This document shows positions 6,624-14,758 of a stretch of 26,149 nucleotides of DNA, piece after piece. The position numbers and the translations under genes were made by a program. Numbering within the stretch: position 1 is the first letter of the stretch; each line of letters begins with the position of its first letter. The stretch comes from Paenibacillus sp. FSL H7-0331 (GTDB taxonomy: Bacteria; Bacillota; Bacilli; Paenibacillales; NBRC-103111). The notes under the pieces are model-generated. The model ran no database searches and was not told the origin of the DNA. It saw only the letters and a program-made list of their open reading frames with translations. Where the stretch lies: NCBI RefSeq assembly GCF_001956045.1, contig NZ_MRTH01000061.1, positions 1 to 26,149 on the forward strand, written 5' to 3'.

Positions 6624-9600
6624 TCACTCCACTTCTAGTTGTCTCTTTCCGTTCCAATGATAACGACGAAAACCCATATGTGGAGAAGAAGGCTGCCGCA
6701 AAATTGTGACGATTGAAAGTGATTTTACAGTCCGATAGCAGCCCCACAAATCATACGAATTCATGATGTAATCAAAATCAAAGTCTTGAATCATATTGAA
6801 CATTTTCTCTTTATTGTTGGAATCTACTCCCGCAAATGCCTCATCAAGCGTGATTAACCTTGCTGCGGTATCTGATGCACTCATAAGGATTGCGTCGATC
6901 GCCGCAAGCAGTGGCATATACAAAATAATCGCTTTTTGACCATTGCTATATCTCCCAAAATTGCGGTTTCCTACTGTTTCTGATCCCACCCCTTTATCAA
7001 CCTTCGTTTCAAATACAAACCATTTCCGGTAATCCAAAATCTCTTTGTAGGCCTCCAGTCTGGTCATTCTAAAATCTTTTTTTGTTCGTTGTTGTACGGC
7101 TTCGATGCGCGCACGGAAATGAGCTGCAACTTTTTCAAGATCGGAGGGATCGATGAATCTACTGTTACGACTTAACAAATCCACAAGTTGTTTTGTCTTT
7201 AATGTATCGTCTTCTACAGCATCCTTCGTATTCCAGTCCAAATGAATCCTAAGTCCCTCGAACTCGTGGAACCGCTTGTTTATTTCATCAACCCATTGTC
7301 CAGCTTCATGAATTCGAACCTGGATTGTACGTCCGATCTCGTTAATGATAATATCTGTAAACAGTTCTTTTTCTTTATCCCCAATATTTTGTTTTAACTT
7401 AAGCTCGATATCAGATAATTCCTGAAGCAACTCCAGCGGTGAACATGGAACCCCGCCGTTACTCTGCAGGCTTAGTGTAAAATATGAAATTAGTCGATTT
7501 AGCGCGTCTACATCGGTTCTTCCGATTTTCTCCTTCACTTCACTTTCCGCGTTCCAGGGTTGTTCTTGTTGGCGACGTAGACGGTAGTCTTCAAGATCGC
7601 CTCGCACCTCTCTTTCCACATCTAAAAGACGCACGAGTACATCTTCACGGTTAGGAGCACTTACACGGTCCTGCCCTAATATTTGATCGGCCGTGTAAGC
7701 AGAAAACGGACTATTTATGGTTTGGAGCTTACGAAATTCTTTATACCACACGTTCTCTCTTTCCGAGGCTTGTAAAACAGCTGTTTTGAGTTTTTCAATT
7801 TCTTTTTTTGCATCGTCGATTTGTAGTGTGAGTTGGTTAAATACCTGTTCTGCTTGTTGCTGACTATCTTCAGCGTCGTTAAGCTGCAGGTTCGCTTTCT
7901 CAATTTGTTTAAACACGTCCGAGTTTGAATCCATGGCTTCTTGCAAGCGCTGAATGGTCCTTTCGAGCTCCGATTGCTTGTACGATAATTCATCGTAGTT
8001 CTCTTGATACTCCTCTACAACGGGTTTCAAAGAATCCAGATGTCTCCTGCTCTGGGCAATCCTCTTCTCCACTTCCATTCGTTTTTCGGCAAGCGCGTCT
8101 ATTGCCATGATTTCCTCTTTATATTTCCCGCATTGTTCGAGGGTATGGTTGCAAACGTCCAGGCGAAGCGGGATATCCATATCACCAATTAAACGCATAA
8201 CATGATTTCGAACATTAAGGGTTTCTCGTCGAATGGACTCATAATGCGAATATGCTTCCTCTTTTTCCGAATCCCGACGTTTAGCATCTCGTTTTTCTGC
8301 ATCTTGCTCCCGATAAACATCCTTAATTTCCTGCGTGGAAGGAATCTTCATCCATGTTTGGACTAGTTCGTCGATCTTGACCTGCGCCGCGCGTAGTTCA
8401 CGGCTTTGATCCGATAAATGATGTTCTAATTCTTCTAGTTGCTCTCGAAGAGCAAGAAAGCGCCGCTGACGAGCCTCTTCTCGAGCCCGAAGACCGACAT
8501 ATGTCTCACTGCATCCAGGCGCAGTTCCTTCTAGGAAGCCGCTACGGAAAACGCCATCCTCACCGATGTACCCTTCTTGATTTTCGTCAACTGAAATTCC
8601 TTGCAGAACACGCTCAATTGTTTTCGTATCGATTTTATCACTAGGAACAGGCTCCATCAGATCACCCAGATGCTTGCTTTTCGGCGCTTGTGTGCGAAGT
8701 ACAACCGCTTGACCAGTTGCCTTTGCTTCATATTCCTCAGGTACAATGACAGCTTGGAGCAGTCCGGAACGTTGAATGACGGACTCGATACTTTTTCGGA
8801 TAGGGTCCGAAACGGTTTCCTTGAACTCGACAGCTTCAAAAAAACGAATATATGGGATTTTAAGCTCATCAAGGCCATTCCATTGTAGTCGCTCCTCTTT
8901 CTGCTCAGGAGGTTCCACAAACGGTGCTGACAGAACCTTCTCATATTCAATTTGAACTTTCTTGATTTCACTGGTTAGCCGCTGAACATGGTACTCGGCT
9001 TCCCTTTTTTGGGTTTGGAATGGTTTTTCCCGAGACTCTAAAATCTCTTGCTGCCAAGAATGAAACTTTTCCTCTTCTTCACTATATTCATATAAATCGC
9101 CTAAAATCCCTTGCAATGCTTCCCACTCTCGTGTTTCAATTGATAGGCCGTGATCAGTTGACCAACTTTCGATGCGTTCGAACAACCCGACTCTGCACTT
9201 TTGAAGCTGCTTGTACAACGAGTCTATTTTTACAATCGAAGCATTGTATGCCTCTAGTTTGTTTTCAAACTCAGTTCGTTTTTGCATGGTTTTCGCTTCT
9301 TGTTCTTTATAGCTTTGTAGATTTTTTTCAATTTCTTTTAATCGTGTAATATGCCGATCAATTTCTTCTTTCCACGATGCAATTAAACTAATCTGATCTA
9401 CCGTCGTCGAAAATTGACTAACAAACCGATCGTGGTAGTCGAACTTGATCGACGTTTCATACTCTTTCAAGTAATCGAGAATTCCTTGGATCTCATCCCT
9501 AATTTGAAGTTCATCCTTAACTGCCTCATCGACGGCTTGCTCATTCTTGCGAACATCCGCCCTAGAATTGCGGAGTTGGGTTTCCTTCTGGCCTAACTTT

Positions 9601-10649
9601 TCTTTTACTTGATCAAATTGACTTTCCATTTCTCGCTTCTTTTTTTCAGCTTCGAAGATATCCTGATGAGCTTCTTTAAGCGTATTAACAGTTACTCCAA
9701 GTGCTGTAATTTGTTGCTCTGATTCTTCGATTCGCTTTTTCGCATCTGATTGTCTTTGGGTCATCTCTTGCAAGTCACTTTCTTTTGTGATAAGACGACT
9801 TTGCTCACCTTTGAACAGTTGAGAAGCGCGAGAAACATGCTCGGCAAACTCGAAGAACAGAGCAAATTGGTAAGCTTCATAGGCTGCGCTCAGCTTTTTC
9901 AATGCCTCTACTTCAGATGTTGTCTTTGTTAAGAGTTCTTCTTGCTCAGTAATTTTTGATACAATATTCGTTAGCGACTCCAAATCGTTATCAGATAGCT
10001 CTGGGAGCGCATCCGTCAAACTTGTATTAATAATGTTAGGCCCAACATCCTTGCTGATTTTGGGTGGCCGCAGTTCAATTAATAGCTTGATATACATATG
10101 GAAAGTGTGCATATTTTGAAATCCGAACAACAGCCGATTGACCTCTCTCGCATATTCAGCCTTATGTTGCGTAATGAACGCTCCTTTGAAACGGTCACAG
10201 AAATCACGATAATCGAGCGGAGCCTTCCCATCCCTTGTTTGGTCGTATAGTAACAAGTCTTTCCCGACCTGCTTTCCATTTGTGACAATGAAATACCAAG
10301 TCGTTAAATCCCTCGACTTACGTACGCCCGAAAGGCCCATACCAATGGTTATGAGCTGCTCCCCCTTACGAAATTCTATGTAAAGGTAGCCGTTTCCGTC
10401 TTTCTTTTGATTGACCGCCTCTTCACCAAGATGAAGGTCAATCAACAAACGATCAGTACGCTTTTGAGGATCAAGGCGAGAAGGGTTGTAATTCCCATCA
10501 AGCAGCAGGGGCAACATCAAAGTCGAGGCTATCGTCTTCCCGCTAGCATTATCACCGCGAATAAACAGTTTTCCGTCCGATAGTTCAATTTCCGTATCGG
10601 CATGATACCAAACATTAAAATAACCAATTCTGGTCGGTTTCCAGCGCAT
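6624..10649 (-). CDS. jetC: Type III Wadjet JetC-like SMC ATPase (TIGR02680 type)
   Basis: A 1341-aa SMC/MukB-like protein. The N-terminus KPTRIGYFNVWY, then GKLFIRGDNASGKTIA with Walker A GDNASGKT (32-39), then LPLLLDGNYNPSRLDPQKRTD, is the signature of the TIGR02680 family. Two long coiled-coil stretches rich in E/K/Q flank a globular hinge-like part around 590-720. The C-terminal head has an ABC signature-like YSNGQK (~1234-1239), Walker B LITLDEAFAGVD with D1269-E1270 and a D-loop. The family dimerises with JetA and JetB and extrudes DNA loops, which lets Wadjet sense small circular DNA. Its ATG overlaps the end of jetB by 35 bases and has AAAGGAGG 9 bases upstream. All ATPase motifs look intact and the length is normal for the family. 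Confidence 0.93.
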   Translation of the reverse strand: MRWKPTRIGYFNVWYHADTEIELSDGKLFIRGDNASGKTIASTLMLPLLLDGNYNPSRLDPQKRTDRLLIDLHLGEEAVNQKKDGNGYLYIEFRKGEQLITIGMGLSGVRKSRDLTTWYFIVTNGKQVGKDLLLYDQTRDGKAPLDYRDFCDRFKGAFITQHKAEYAREVNRLLFGFQNMHTFHMYIKLLIELRPPKISKDVGPNIINTSLTDALPELSDNDLESLTNIVSKITEQEELLTKTTSEVEALKKLSAAYEAYQFALFFEFAEHVSRASQLFKGEQSRLITKESDLQEMTQRQSDAKKRIEESEQQITALGVTVNTLKEAHQDIFEAEKKKREMESQFDQVKEKLGQKETQLRNSRADVRKNEQAVDEAVKDELQIRDEIQGILDYLKEYETSIKFDYHDRFVSQFSTTVDQISLIASWKEEIDRHITRLKEIEKNLQSYKEQEAKTMQKRTEFENKLEAYNASIVKIDSLYKQLQKCRVGLFERIESWSTDHGLSIETREWEALQGILGDLYEYSEEEEKFHSWQQEILESREKPFQTQKREAEYHVQRLTSEIKKVQIEYEKVLSAPFVEPPEQKEERLQWNGLDELKIPYIRFFEAVEFKETVSDPIRKSIESVIQRSGLLQAVIVPEEYEAKATGQAVVLRTQAPKSKHLGDLMEPVPSDKIDTKTIERVLQGISVDENQEGYIGEDGVFRSGFLEGTAPGCSETYVGLRAREEARQRRFLALREQLEELEHHLSDQSRELRAAQVKIDELVQTWMKIPSTQEIKDVYREQDAEKRDAKRRDSEKEEAYSHYESIRRETLNVRNHVMRLIGDMDIPLRLDVCNHTLEQCGKYKEEIMAIDALAEKRMEVEKRIAQSRRHLDSLKPVVEEYQENYDELSYKQSELERTIQRLQEAMDSNSDVFKQIEKANLQLNDAEDSQQQAEQVFNQLTLQIDDAKKEIEKLKTAVLQASERENVWYKEFRKLQTINSPFSAYTADQILGQDRVSAPNREDVLVRLLDVEREVRGDLEDYRLRRQQEQPWNAESEVKEKIGRTDVDALNRLISYFTLSLQSNGGVPCSPLELLQELSDIELKLKQNIGDKEKELFTDIIINEIGRTIQVRIHEAGQWVDEINKRFHEFEGLRIHLDWNTKDAVEDDTLKTKQLVDLLSRNSRFIDPSDLEKVAAHFRARIEAVQQRTKKDFRMTRLEAYKEILDYRKWFVFETKVDKGVGSETVGNRNFGRYSNGQKAIILYMPLLAAIDAILMSASDTAARLITLDEAFAGVDSNNKEKMFNMIQDFDFDYIMNSYDLWGCYRTVKSLSIVTILRQPSSPHMGFRRYHWNGKRQLEVE

Positions 10650-11835
10650 GCTTAACGTCCTCCTTTGGCGGTACTTCTTCTTCTGCTATTTCACCTGCCA
10701 CACGGCCTAATGCATCACTAAAAATCCATTCATCGTTCACTACCTTCAACAGGCCCAGTTGCTTCATATAGTCGGCAACTTCTCCCCATAGCGCTCGATC
10801 AGACAGGCTGGACTTCGCTAAATGATCCTGATTCGCCCTACGGACTGAAACAAACAGATCGAAGGCATCCTTGGCATGAAGCGCAACATAGCCACGGTGA
10901 TTCGACCAATTTTCACCTTGATCAAGCCGATCACGTAAATGAGTCCCTATCGCAGTGACGATATGAGAATGTGTGTTATAAGTAGGATAGACACTCTTCC
11001 CTTCTCTGGGTTTGTCATGGACTAGAAGCCAGGTGGAGGCATACCTCTCTAGAAATACCCCTTGAAATACTTCCTCCAGCTTTTGCTGCATGCGAAGGCC
11101 GTGTCTTTCTGCATAAATCTCTTCATCTTGTGATAATTCGGATAAAAACAGGCAGCCCTGCGCAAATAAACGCCTCCAAATTTGCTGTTCATATAGTATC
11201 CCTTCTTCGATTTCCTCTTGATGAAGCGCCTCTCTAAGTAGAATCATGTTGCTAAATTCATATAACGGTACACGAGTCTGACGAATCACGTGCCTAAGCC
11301 CATTGGAGACTTGAATGAGTAGATCATAATCTTCGCTGTCTCGAAATTGGTCAATGGTTCGGTCGAACATGAGAAGAAGCCGTTCTTGTTCCAACGTTTT
11401 AATTACGCGGATTAGACTTGTACGAACTCCATGATCAGACCAAGAAATGGCATCTGGTCCTCCAGGATAATATGCTTTAATGCTTTCAAGCAACTCACGC
11501 AGCACAAATTGTTGATCCTCGCCTTTCTCTTCCATAAACGCCAATACACAAGCATATAAAACAAAATCCATTTGGTATTTCAATGAGTGTGTAGGGTTAG
11601 GATCGAACACTCTCCGTTCGGGGCGTTTGATCAAACGAACATAGCCATCTCCCATGTAGATAGGGTAATGGAACCATTCCCGAAAAACAGCTTTTAGTTT
11701 GTGCTCGTGACTTCGAATGCGAGAGTAGAATTCAGGTTTATGTTCGCTATAGACCCACTCTTCGGACCAGAGCAAAAAGACTAAGGTTTGGATTTCTTCG
11801 GCTAGGGCTTCAGCGTTACTCACCTGCAACACCAT
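10615..11835 (-). CDS. jetB: Type III Wadjet JetB-like subunit (DUF2398/TIGR02678)
   Basis: A 406-aa protein matching the DUF2398/TIGR02678 pattern: an early FYSRIRSHEHKLKAVFREWF, then GYVRLIKRPE, a Tyr-rich FVLYACVLAFMEEKGEDQQ, and LLLMFDRTIDQFRDSEDYDL followed by a winged-helix-like middle. JetB acts as the KITE-like dimer bridging JetA and JetC. It overlaps jetA by 20 bases and jetC by 35, so the three are translationally coupled. The ATG at 11835 lies directly after GAGG; TTG or GTG codons a few residues in are possible alternative starts. Confidence 0.87.
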   Translation of the reverse strand: MVLQVSNAEALAEEIQTLVFLLWSEEWVYSEHKPEFYSRIRSHEHKLKAVFREWFHYPIYMGDGYVRLIKRPERRVFDPNPTHSLKYQMDFVLYACVLAFMEEKGEDQQFVLRELLESIKAYYPGGPDAISWSDHGVRTSLIRVIKTLEQERLLLMFDRTIDQFRDSEDYDLLIQVSNGLRHVIRQTRVPLYEFSNMILLREALHQEEIEEGILYEQQIWRRLFAQGCLFLSELSQDEEIYAERHGLRMQQKLEEVFQGVFLERYASTWLLVHDKPREGKSVYPTYNTHSHIVTAIGTHLRDRLDQGENWSNHRGYVALHAKDAFDLFVSVRRANQDHLAKSSLSDRALWGEVADYMKQLGLLKVVNDEWIFSDALGRVAGEIAEEEVPPKEDVKHALETDQNWLF

Positions 11836-13318
11836 CCTCTAACACTATTTCAATGTCATCCATGGTAAGTTCTCCATCTGTACATTTCATCTTAATGCGG
11901 TCATCAGTAGCGACAAAAGCGCGAAATTCACGACCGTCAGGTAAATAAGCAATATCATGATTGCGTAAGCCCTCGGTTTCCATGTACAACAAAGTTTCCC
12001 TTAATGCCGGACTGATTTCATCCAGATCTCGGATTCGAATTCGCCCGTTCACAGAGATCGCTTCCATTTCGCTTCGCAATCGTTCCTCTTGCTCTTTATG
12101 TTCCATTTCAATTCGCTGGCGCTCGAGTGGGTCTTCAAGCAGGATCGATTTAACTCGCTTAACAAAATCCCGCTTTTTGCGGGGGATTAGTTCGATCTGC
12201 TCCGCAGGCAACTCCCATACGGACTTGGTTTCACTGTCTGAAGTCTGTATATCGGTGATTACCATTTGTGAAGCGGGACCAATTCCCTTTATATAACCAA
12301 ACAATTCTTTGCATTCTTCATCTTCGTTGGCCTTGAAAAATAGGGCCGCAAGATGTAAGTAATCATGCTTTCGGTTGGTGTAGTGGAAGAGCCGATCACT
12401 TACTTGTCTAGACAGACGTAGGACTTTGCTGATTGCGGTTTTGGTTTGCTCCATCAGAAAGTAGTACCCTCCCTCTTGGGAGCTTTCATTAGCAAACCAA
12501 TTAATCATTGATTGCCACTGCTTTTTGTGCAATTCCACGCGCTCTTCTTGATTTGTGTCTTCCAGGGTAGGAAGTTGAATCCGATTGATCTCGTAATCTA
12601 CGATTAAATAAATGACATCTTCAATGTAATCTTTGGAAACGGACATCAGTTTCTTTAAAATGCGAACTTGTTGCTTTTGAATATCGCGAACAAATTCGTC
12701 CAAGTAGCTAACAAATTTATTTTTATGCTCAAGGAACTTGTCTGAGAGATAAGCCGCTTCCATGTCAGTGCTGTTCACGTGGGAGAGATAGTCCGACGTA
12801 TCAATACGCAAGCGATCATGCCGCCCCATGATTTCGTTCCAAAGGTTATATAGTTCGGATGGTTCTTTTATCGTTGCACTTTTGAAACGATCGAGTTCTT
12901 CGATAATACGGGCCGCTAAATTCTTCTCTAGTGACCCCCTTACTCGATTTGCCCGTCGCTCCATCGTTGCGATCATTTCTTCAACATCTATGAGTGCATC
13001 GGTGGCTCGAATCAAATGTTTTTTTCGCTTGAAATCTTCATATGCCATGTATTTGACATTCTCTTGTTGTGATATCTCAATATTCCCCCACTCTTTCATC
13101 GTACCAAGATCCATCTCCAAATCCTCGATTGAGTAGTCAGGGAACCGTTCAACAAACTCATCCATTTGCCTTAAAGCGGTATATATCTCTTCCGTTGTGA
13201 GCATGGTTCTAAATGTACGATGATGTTCGTACAGAACGCGGGCAATAGGCCGATAGCGATCAGTCCGTTGGTTTGCAACCAAATAAGTGAATTGTTCCAA
13301 TCTATTAAAAAGACTCAT
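11816..13318 (-). CDS. jetA: Type III Wadjet JetA-like kleisin subunit (DUF2397/TIGR02677)
   Basis: A 500-aa protein matching DUF2397/TIGR02677: FNRLEQFTYLVANQRTDRYR, then an early winged-helix part (YRPIARVLYEHHRTF), MKEWGNIEISQQENVKYMAY, then long helices (LVDVEEM-like to LEKNLAARIIEEL) and a C-terminal winged-helix-like part. It is the kleisin-type subunit that closes the JetC ring. The ATG at 13318 is chosen over 13360 because AAAGGAG sits exactly 6 bases upstream; the longer reading runs through that site. First gene of the cargo operon, with a -10-like TATAAT upstream. Confidence 0.88.
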   Translation of the reverse strand: MSLFNRLEQFTYLVANQRTDRYRPIARVLYEHHRTFRTMLTTEEIYTALRQMDEFVERFPDYSIEDLEMDLGTMKEWGNIEISQQENVKYMAYEDFKRKKHLIRATDALIDVEEMIATMERRANRVRGSLEKNLAARIIEELDRFKSATIKEPSELYNLWNEIMGRHDRLRIDTSDYLSHVNSTDMEAAYLSDKFLEHKNKFVSYLDEFVRDIQKQQVRILKKLMSVSKDYIEDVIYLIVDYEINRIQLPTLEDTNQEERVELHKKQWQSMINWFANESSQEGGYYFLMEQTKTAISKVLRLSRQVSDRLFHYTNRKHDYLHLAALFFKANEDEECKELFGYIKGIGPASQMVITDIQTSDSETKSVWELPAEQIELIPRKKRDFVKRVKSILLEDPLERQRIEMEHKEQEERLRSEMEAISVNGRIRIRDLDEISPALRETLLYMETEGLRNHDIAYLPDGREFRAFVATDDRIKMKCTDGELTMDDIEIVLEDGVAGE

Positions 13319-13324
13319 ATGATT

Positions 13325-13357
13325 CTCCTTTAGAGATTTACCCATTCTATTATTATA
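13325..13357 (-). promoter_or_regulatory. Ribosome binding site and -10-like element of jetA
   Basis: AAAGGAG (13331-13325) decides the jetA start. A consensus TATAAT lies at 13357-13352, but no good -35 is found 16-18 bases further up, so if this is the promoter it needs help from an activator or another sigma factor. Confidence 0.4.
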
Positions 13358-13360
13358 CAC

Positions 13361-13765
13361 TTTTTACAACTATAAGAATGGAAGATATTCCATAGGTGTT
13401 TTTCCACTAATCAATCAACGTGTAACAAAACCTACCAGTGCCAGCACTTCAACCATAATTGAATTTGCCTGTGAATGATTATGAAAGTCTGCTTGCTGTT
13501 TCTTCGGCTTACCCGCTTTAAAATGAAATGAGCGATGGTTCGGAACCACCGCTCTACTCTCCCATCCATTTGCGTAACGGCACTAATTAATACTGTCAAT
13601 CCAATAATATTCTTTTCAAGAGGTGATTCACACATCGGATTTCGACACGACCATGGGCCAGAGCCAATGATAATACGGTTGCAAAACAGTGACTACTATC
13701 GAGGAAATTTTCAACAGATCCAGTTAAGAACCGCATAAGTAGTAGATAAAAAATAATATATGAGT
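13361..13765. other. Intergenic region between jetA and the TniQ remnant
   Basis: About 400 bases with only weak ORFs (67 codons on each strand) that have no recognisable family and no good ribosome binding site. A 25-bp interrupted palindrome at 13530-13554 stands out. This is where the missing 3' half of tnsD, and probably other transposon genes, have been lost. Confidence 0.5.
13530..13554. repeat. Interrupted palindrome with a TGGTTC core
   Basis: Arms GAGCG-n-TGGTTC and GAACCA-n-CGCTC around a central G. The core shares TGGTTC with the end repeats of the element. It may be an operator for jetA or a terminator without a T tail. Confidence 0.45.
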
Positions 13766-14536
13766 TCAGAATTCCGATTTAAATAACCTTTTTATAGTTC
13801 GCCGTTCCAAAAAGTAACGTTTTTCTGGGATTACTGAAGCCAACCTTTGTTCTGAATAAGACTCAAAAAAGTCATTAATCAATTTAGTTTTATGAATAAG
13901 ACCTGAAGGGTGTATGTAACCTTTCTCCCCCAAGCAAGATAACAACTTTACACTTAATTCATTGGCATCTGTATCACCCTGATTTTCCATTAAGTAAATA
14001 AAATCTGTCATCAGGTCATTCTGCAGTTGATTCTCTATATTTACTACCGAGTCGGGGATGGGGTCTATTTTATGACCTAAGGGACAGACTGGCTTTTTTA
14101 AATAAAGCTGGCCAGAGTTGCTTGTTAGATCAAAACTACATTCCGGGCATTTGCTTATTAAACTGCAGTTGTGTTTATGACATATATTAATGTGTTTTAG
14201 CTGGTGATATCTATTTAAGTAACATTCTCCGAAATTAGCGCAATCCTCTGAAAGGCATGCTGGACAGTACCTTAAATCTTCGTTGATTAGTCCCTTTGGT
14301 CCGCTTCCAGACAGTTGCCCGGCAAGAGATGTTCTTCCTTCAGATCCATTTAATATATCATTTAATAACTGCTCATTTTGTTTTGTTGTCAAAAAGGGCT
14401 TTAGCAATGGGTATACAGTGTTGTTATTTAGATAAAACGATACGTTATCTATCGAGGGCTTATATTTATCCTGATCCAGTTCACTTAATGTCCCCTGTGA
14501 AACCCCAATCATATTGGCAAACTCCACCTGATTCAA
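13766..14536 (-). pseudogene. Xre-like HTH joined to a truncated TnsD/TniQ domain
   Basis: A 256-aa open frame. Residues 1-30 (NQVEFANMIGVSQGTLSEL, DQDKYKPS) are a Cro/CI-type HTH. From ~31 on it is TnsD/TniQ: TVYPLLKPFLTTKQNEQ, LRYCPACLSED, YLNRYHQLKHINICHKH, CPEC, with the zinc ligands C91, C94, C119, H122, C130 and C133 in place. The usual TniQ N-terminus is missing and the protein ends soon after LIHKTKLINDFFESYSEQ, where full TnsD proteins continue for some 200 residues of target DNA binding. In the open frame the HTH continues upstream (YQKIRKFKDL) with no start codon. A well-placed GGGAGG and ATG (14583) lie one frame off and stop after 16 codons. So a start-proximal frameshift, or an unlikely TTG start at 14536, must be assumed. 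Best read as a deletion scar. If translated, it could still bind TnsC or DNA. Confidence 0.75.
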
Positions 14537-14601
14537 ATCTTTGAACTTCCGTATCTTCTGGTACGATCCCCAATCGAAGTCATTATTTCCTCCCTATAAA
14601 G

Positions 14602-14638
14602 AAAAAAGTCCCGATGAGGACAATTCATCATCGGGACT
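14602..14638 (-). terminator. Strong terminator inside the right end
   Basis: A perfect 11-bp stem (14607-14617 with 14628-14638, arms AGTCCCGATGA and TCATCGGGACT) followed on the minus strand by six T. It lies between the end repeats and the first start codon of the element, so it shields the element from glmS read-through or attenuates a promoter in the right end. Confidence 0.85.
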
Positions 14639-14642
14639 GATT

Positions 14643-14734
14643 TCAGCGGTTCCATACATTTTTTACTGGTTCCACAGTTTCTTTACTGGTTCCAGACTTT
14701 CTTTACTGGTTCCCAACTTTTATATCATCTGACA
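14643..14734 (-). repeat. Tn7-like right end, four tandem 20-bp TnsB-type sites
   Basis: Reading inward from the terminus (TGTCAGATGAT), the core GGAACC appears four times at an exact 20-base period (complements at 14708, 14688, 14668, 14648). The unit is GGAACCAGTAAAGAAAGTCT, and the innermost copy is degenerate (GGAACCGCTGAAATC). Tight tandem sites in the glmS-proximal end are the right-end pattern of Tn7. Confidence 0.88.
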
Positions 14735-14757
14735 AAAAAGAAGGGGTTTCCCCCTCC
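14734..14757 (-). terminator. glmS terminator, invaded in its T tract
   Basis: On the minus strand GGAGGGG pairs with CCCCTTC around GAAA, followed by six T, starting one base after the glmS stop codon. The transposon terminus falls within this T tract, and the target duplication rebuilt it. Confidence 0.85.
14735..14739. repeat. Target site duplication, right copy (AAAAA)
   Basis: Five A directly follow the terminus of the right end and repeat those before the left end. Confidence 0.75.
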
Positions 14758-14758
14758 T

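Larger units (their letters stand above)
4071..14734 (-). mobile_element. Tn7-like element carrying a Wadjet-like cargo, lacking tnsABC
   Basis: Both termini read TGTCAG inward and agree at 24 of the first 28 positions. They are flanked by AAAAA on both sides. The glmS-proximal end carries four tandem repeats and the far end three spaced ones, the asymmetry of TnsB sites in Tn7. The insertion is 24 bases past the glmS stop codon, in the T tract of its terminator, the position expected of glmS-specific (TnsD-guided) insertion. Inside are jetA, jetB, jetC, a kinase gene and a truncated TnsD/TniQ piece. No gene for TnsA, TnsB, TnsC or TnsE is present, so the element cannot move alone and could only be moved in trans, if at all. 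At 10,664 bp it is small for the family. Confidence 0.9.

Noticed and set aside
8657..8971. 104-codon ORF within jetC in another frame
   Set aside because: Shadow of the intact jetC frame, which has continuous family-typical sequence here.
6624..13318. MukBEF or type I Wadjet as identity of the SMC operon
   Set aside because: The JetC N-terminus (GYFNVWY, LPLLLDGNYNPSRLDP) and the DUF2397/DUF2398-like partners point to the TIGR02677-TIGR02680 set, that is type III, not DUF3375/DUF4194.
13432..13738. 67-codon ORFs on both strands between jetA and the TniQ remnant
   Set aside because: No ribosome binding site, no family pattern, and the two frames overlap each other. Probably chance or decayed sequence.
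14643..14713. Regular 20-bp repeats that might be a small CRISPR-like array
   Set aside because: The period leaves no room for spacers, the repeats abut a TGT terminus with a target duplication, and they match copies in the opposite end. They are transposon end sites.
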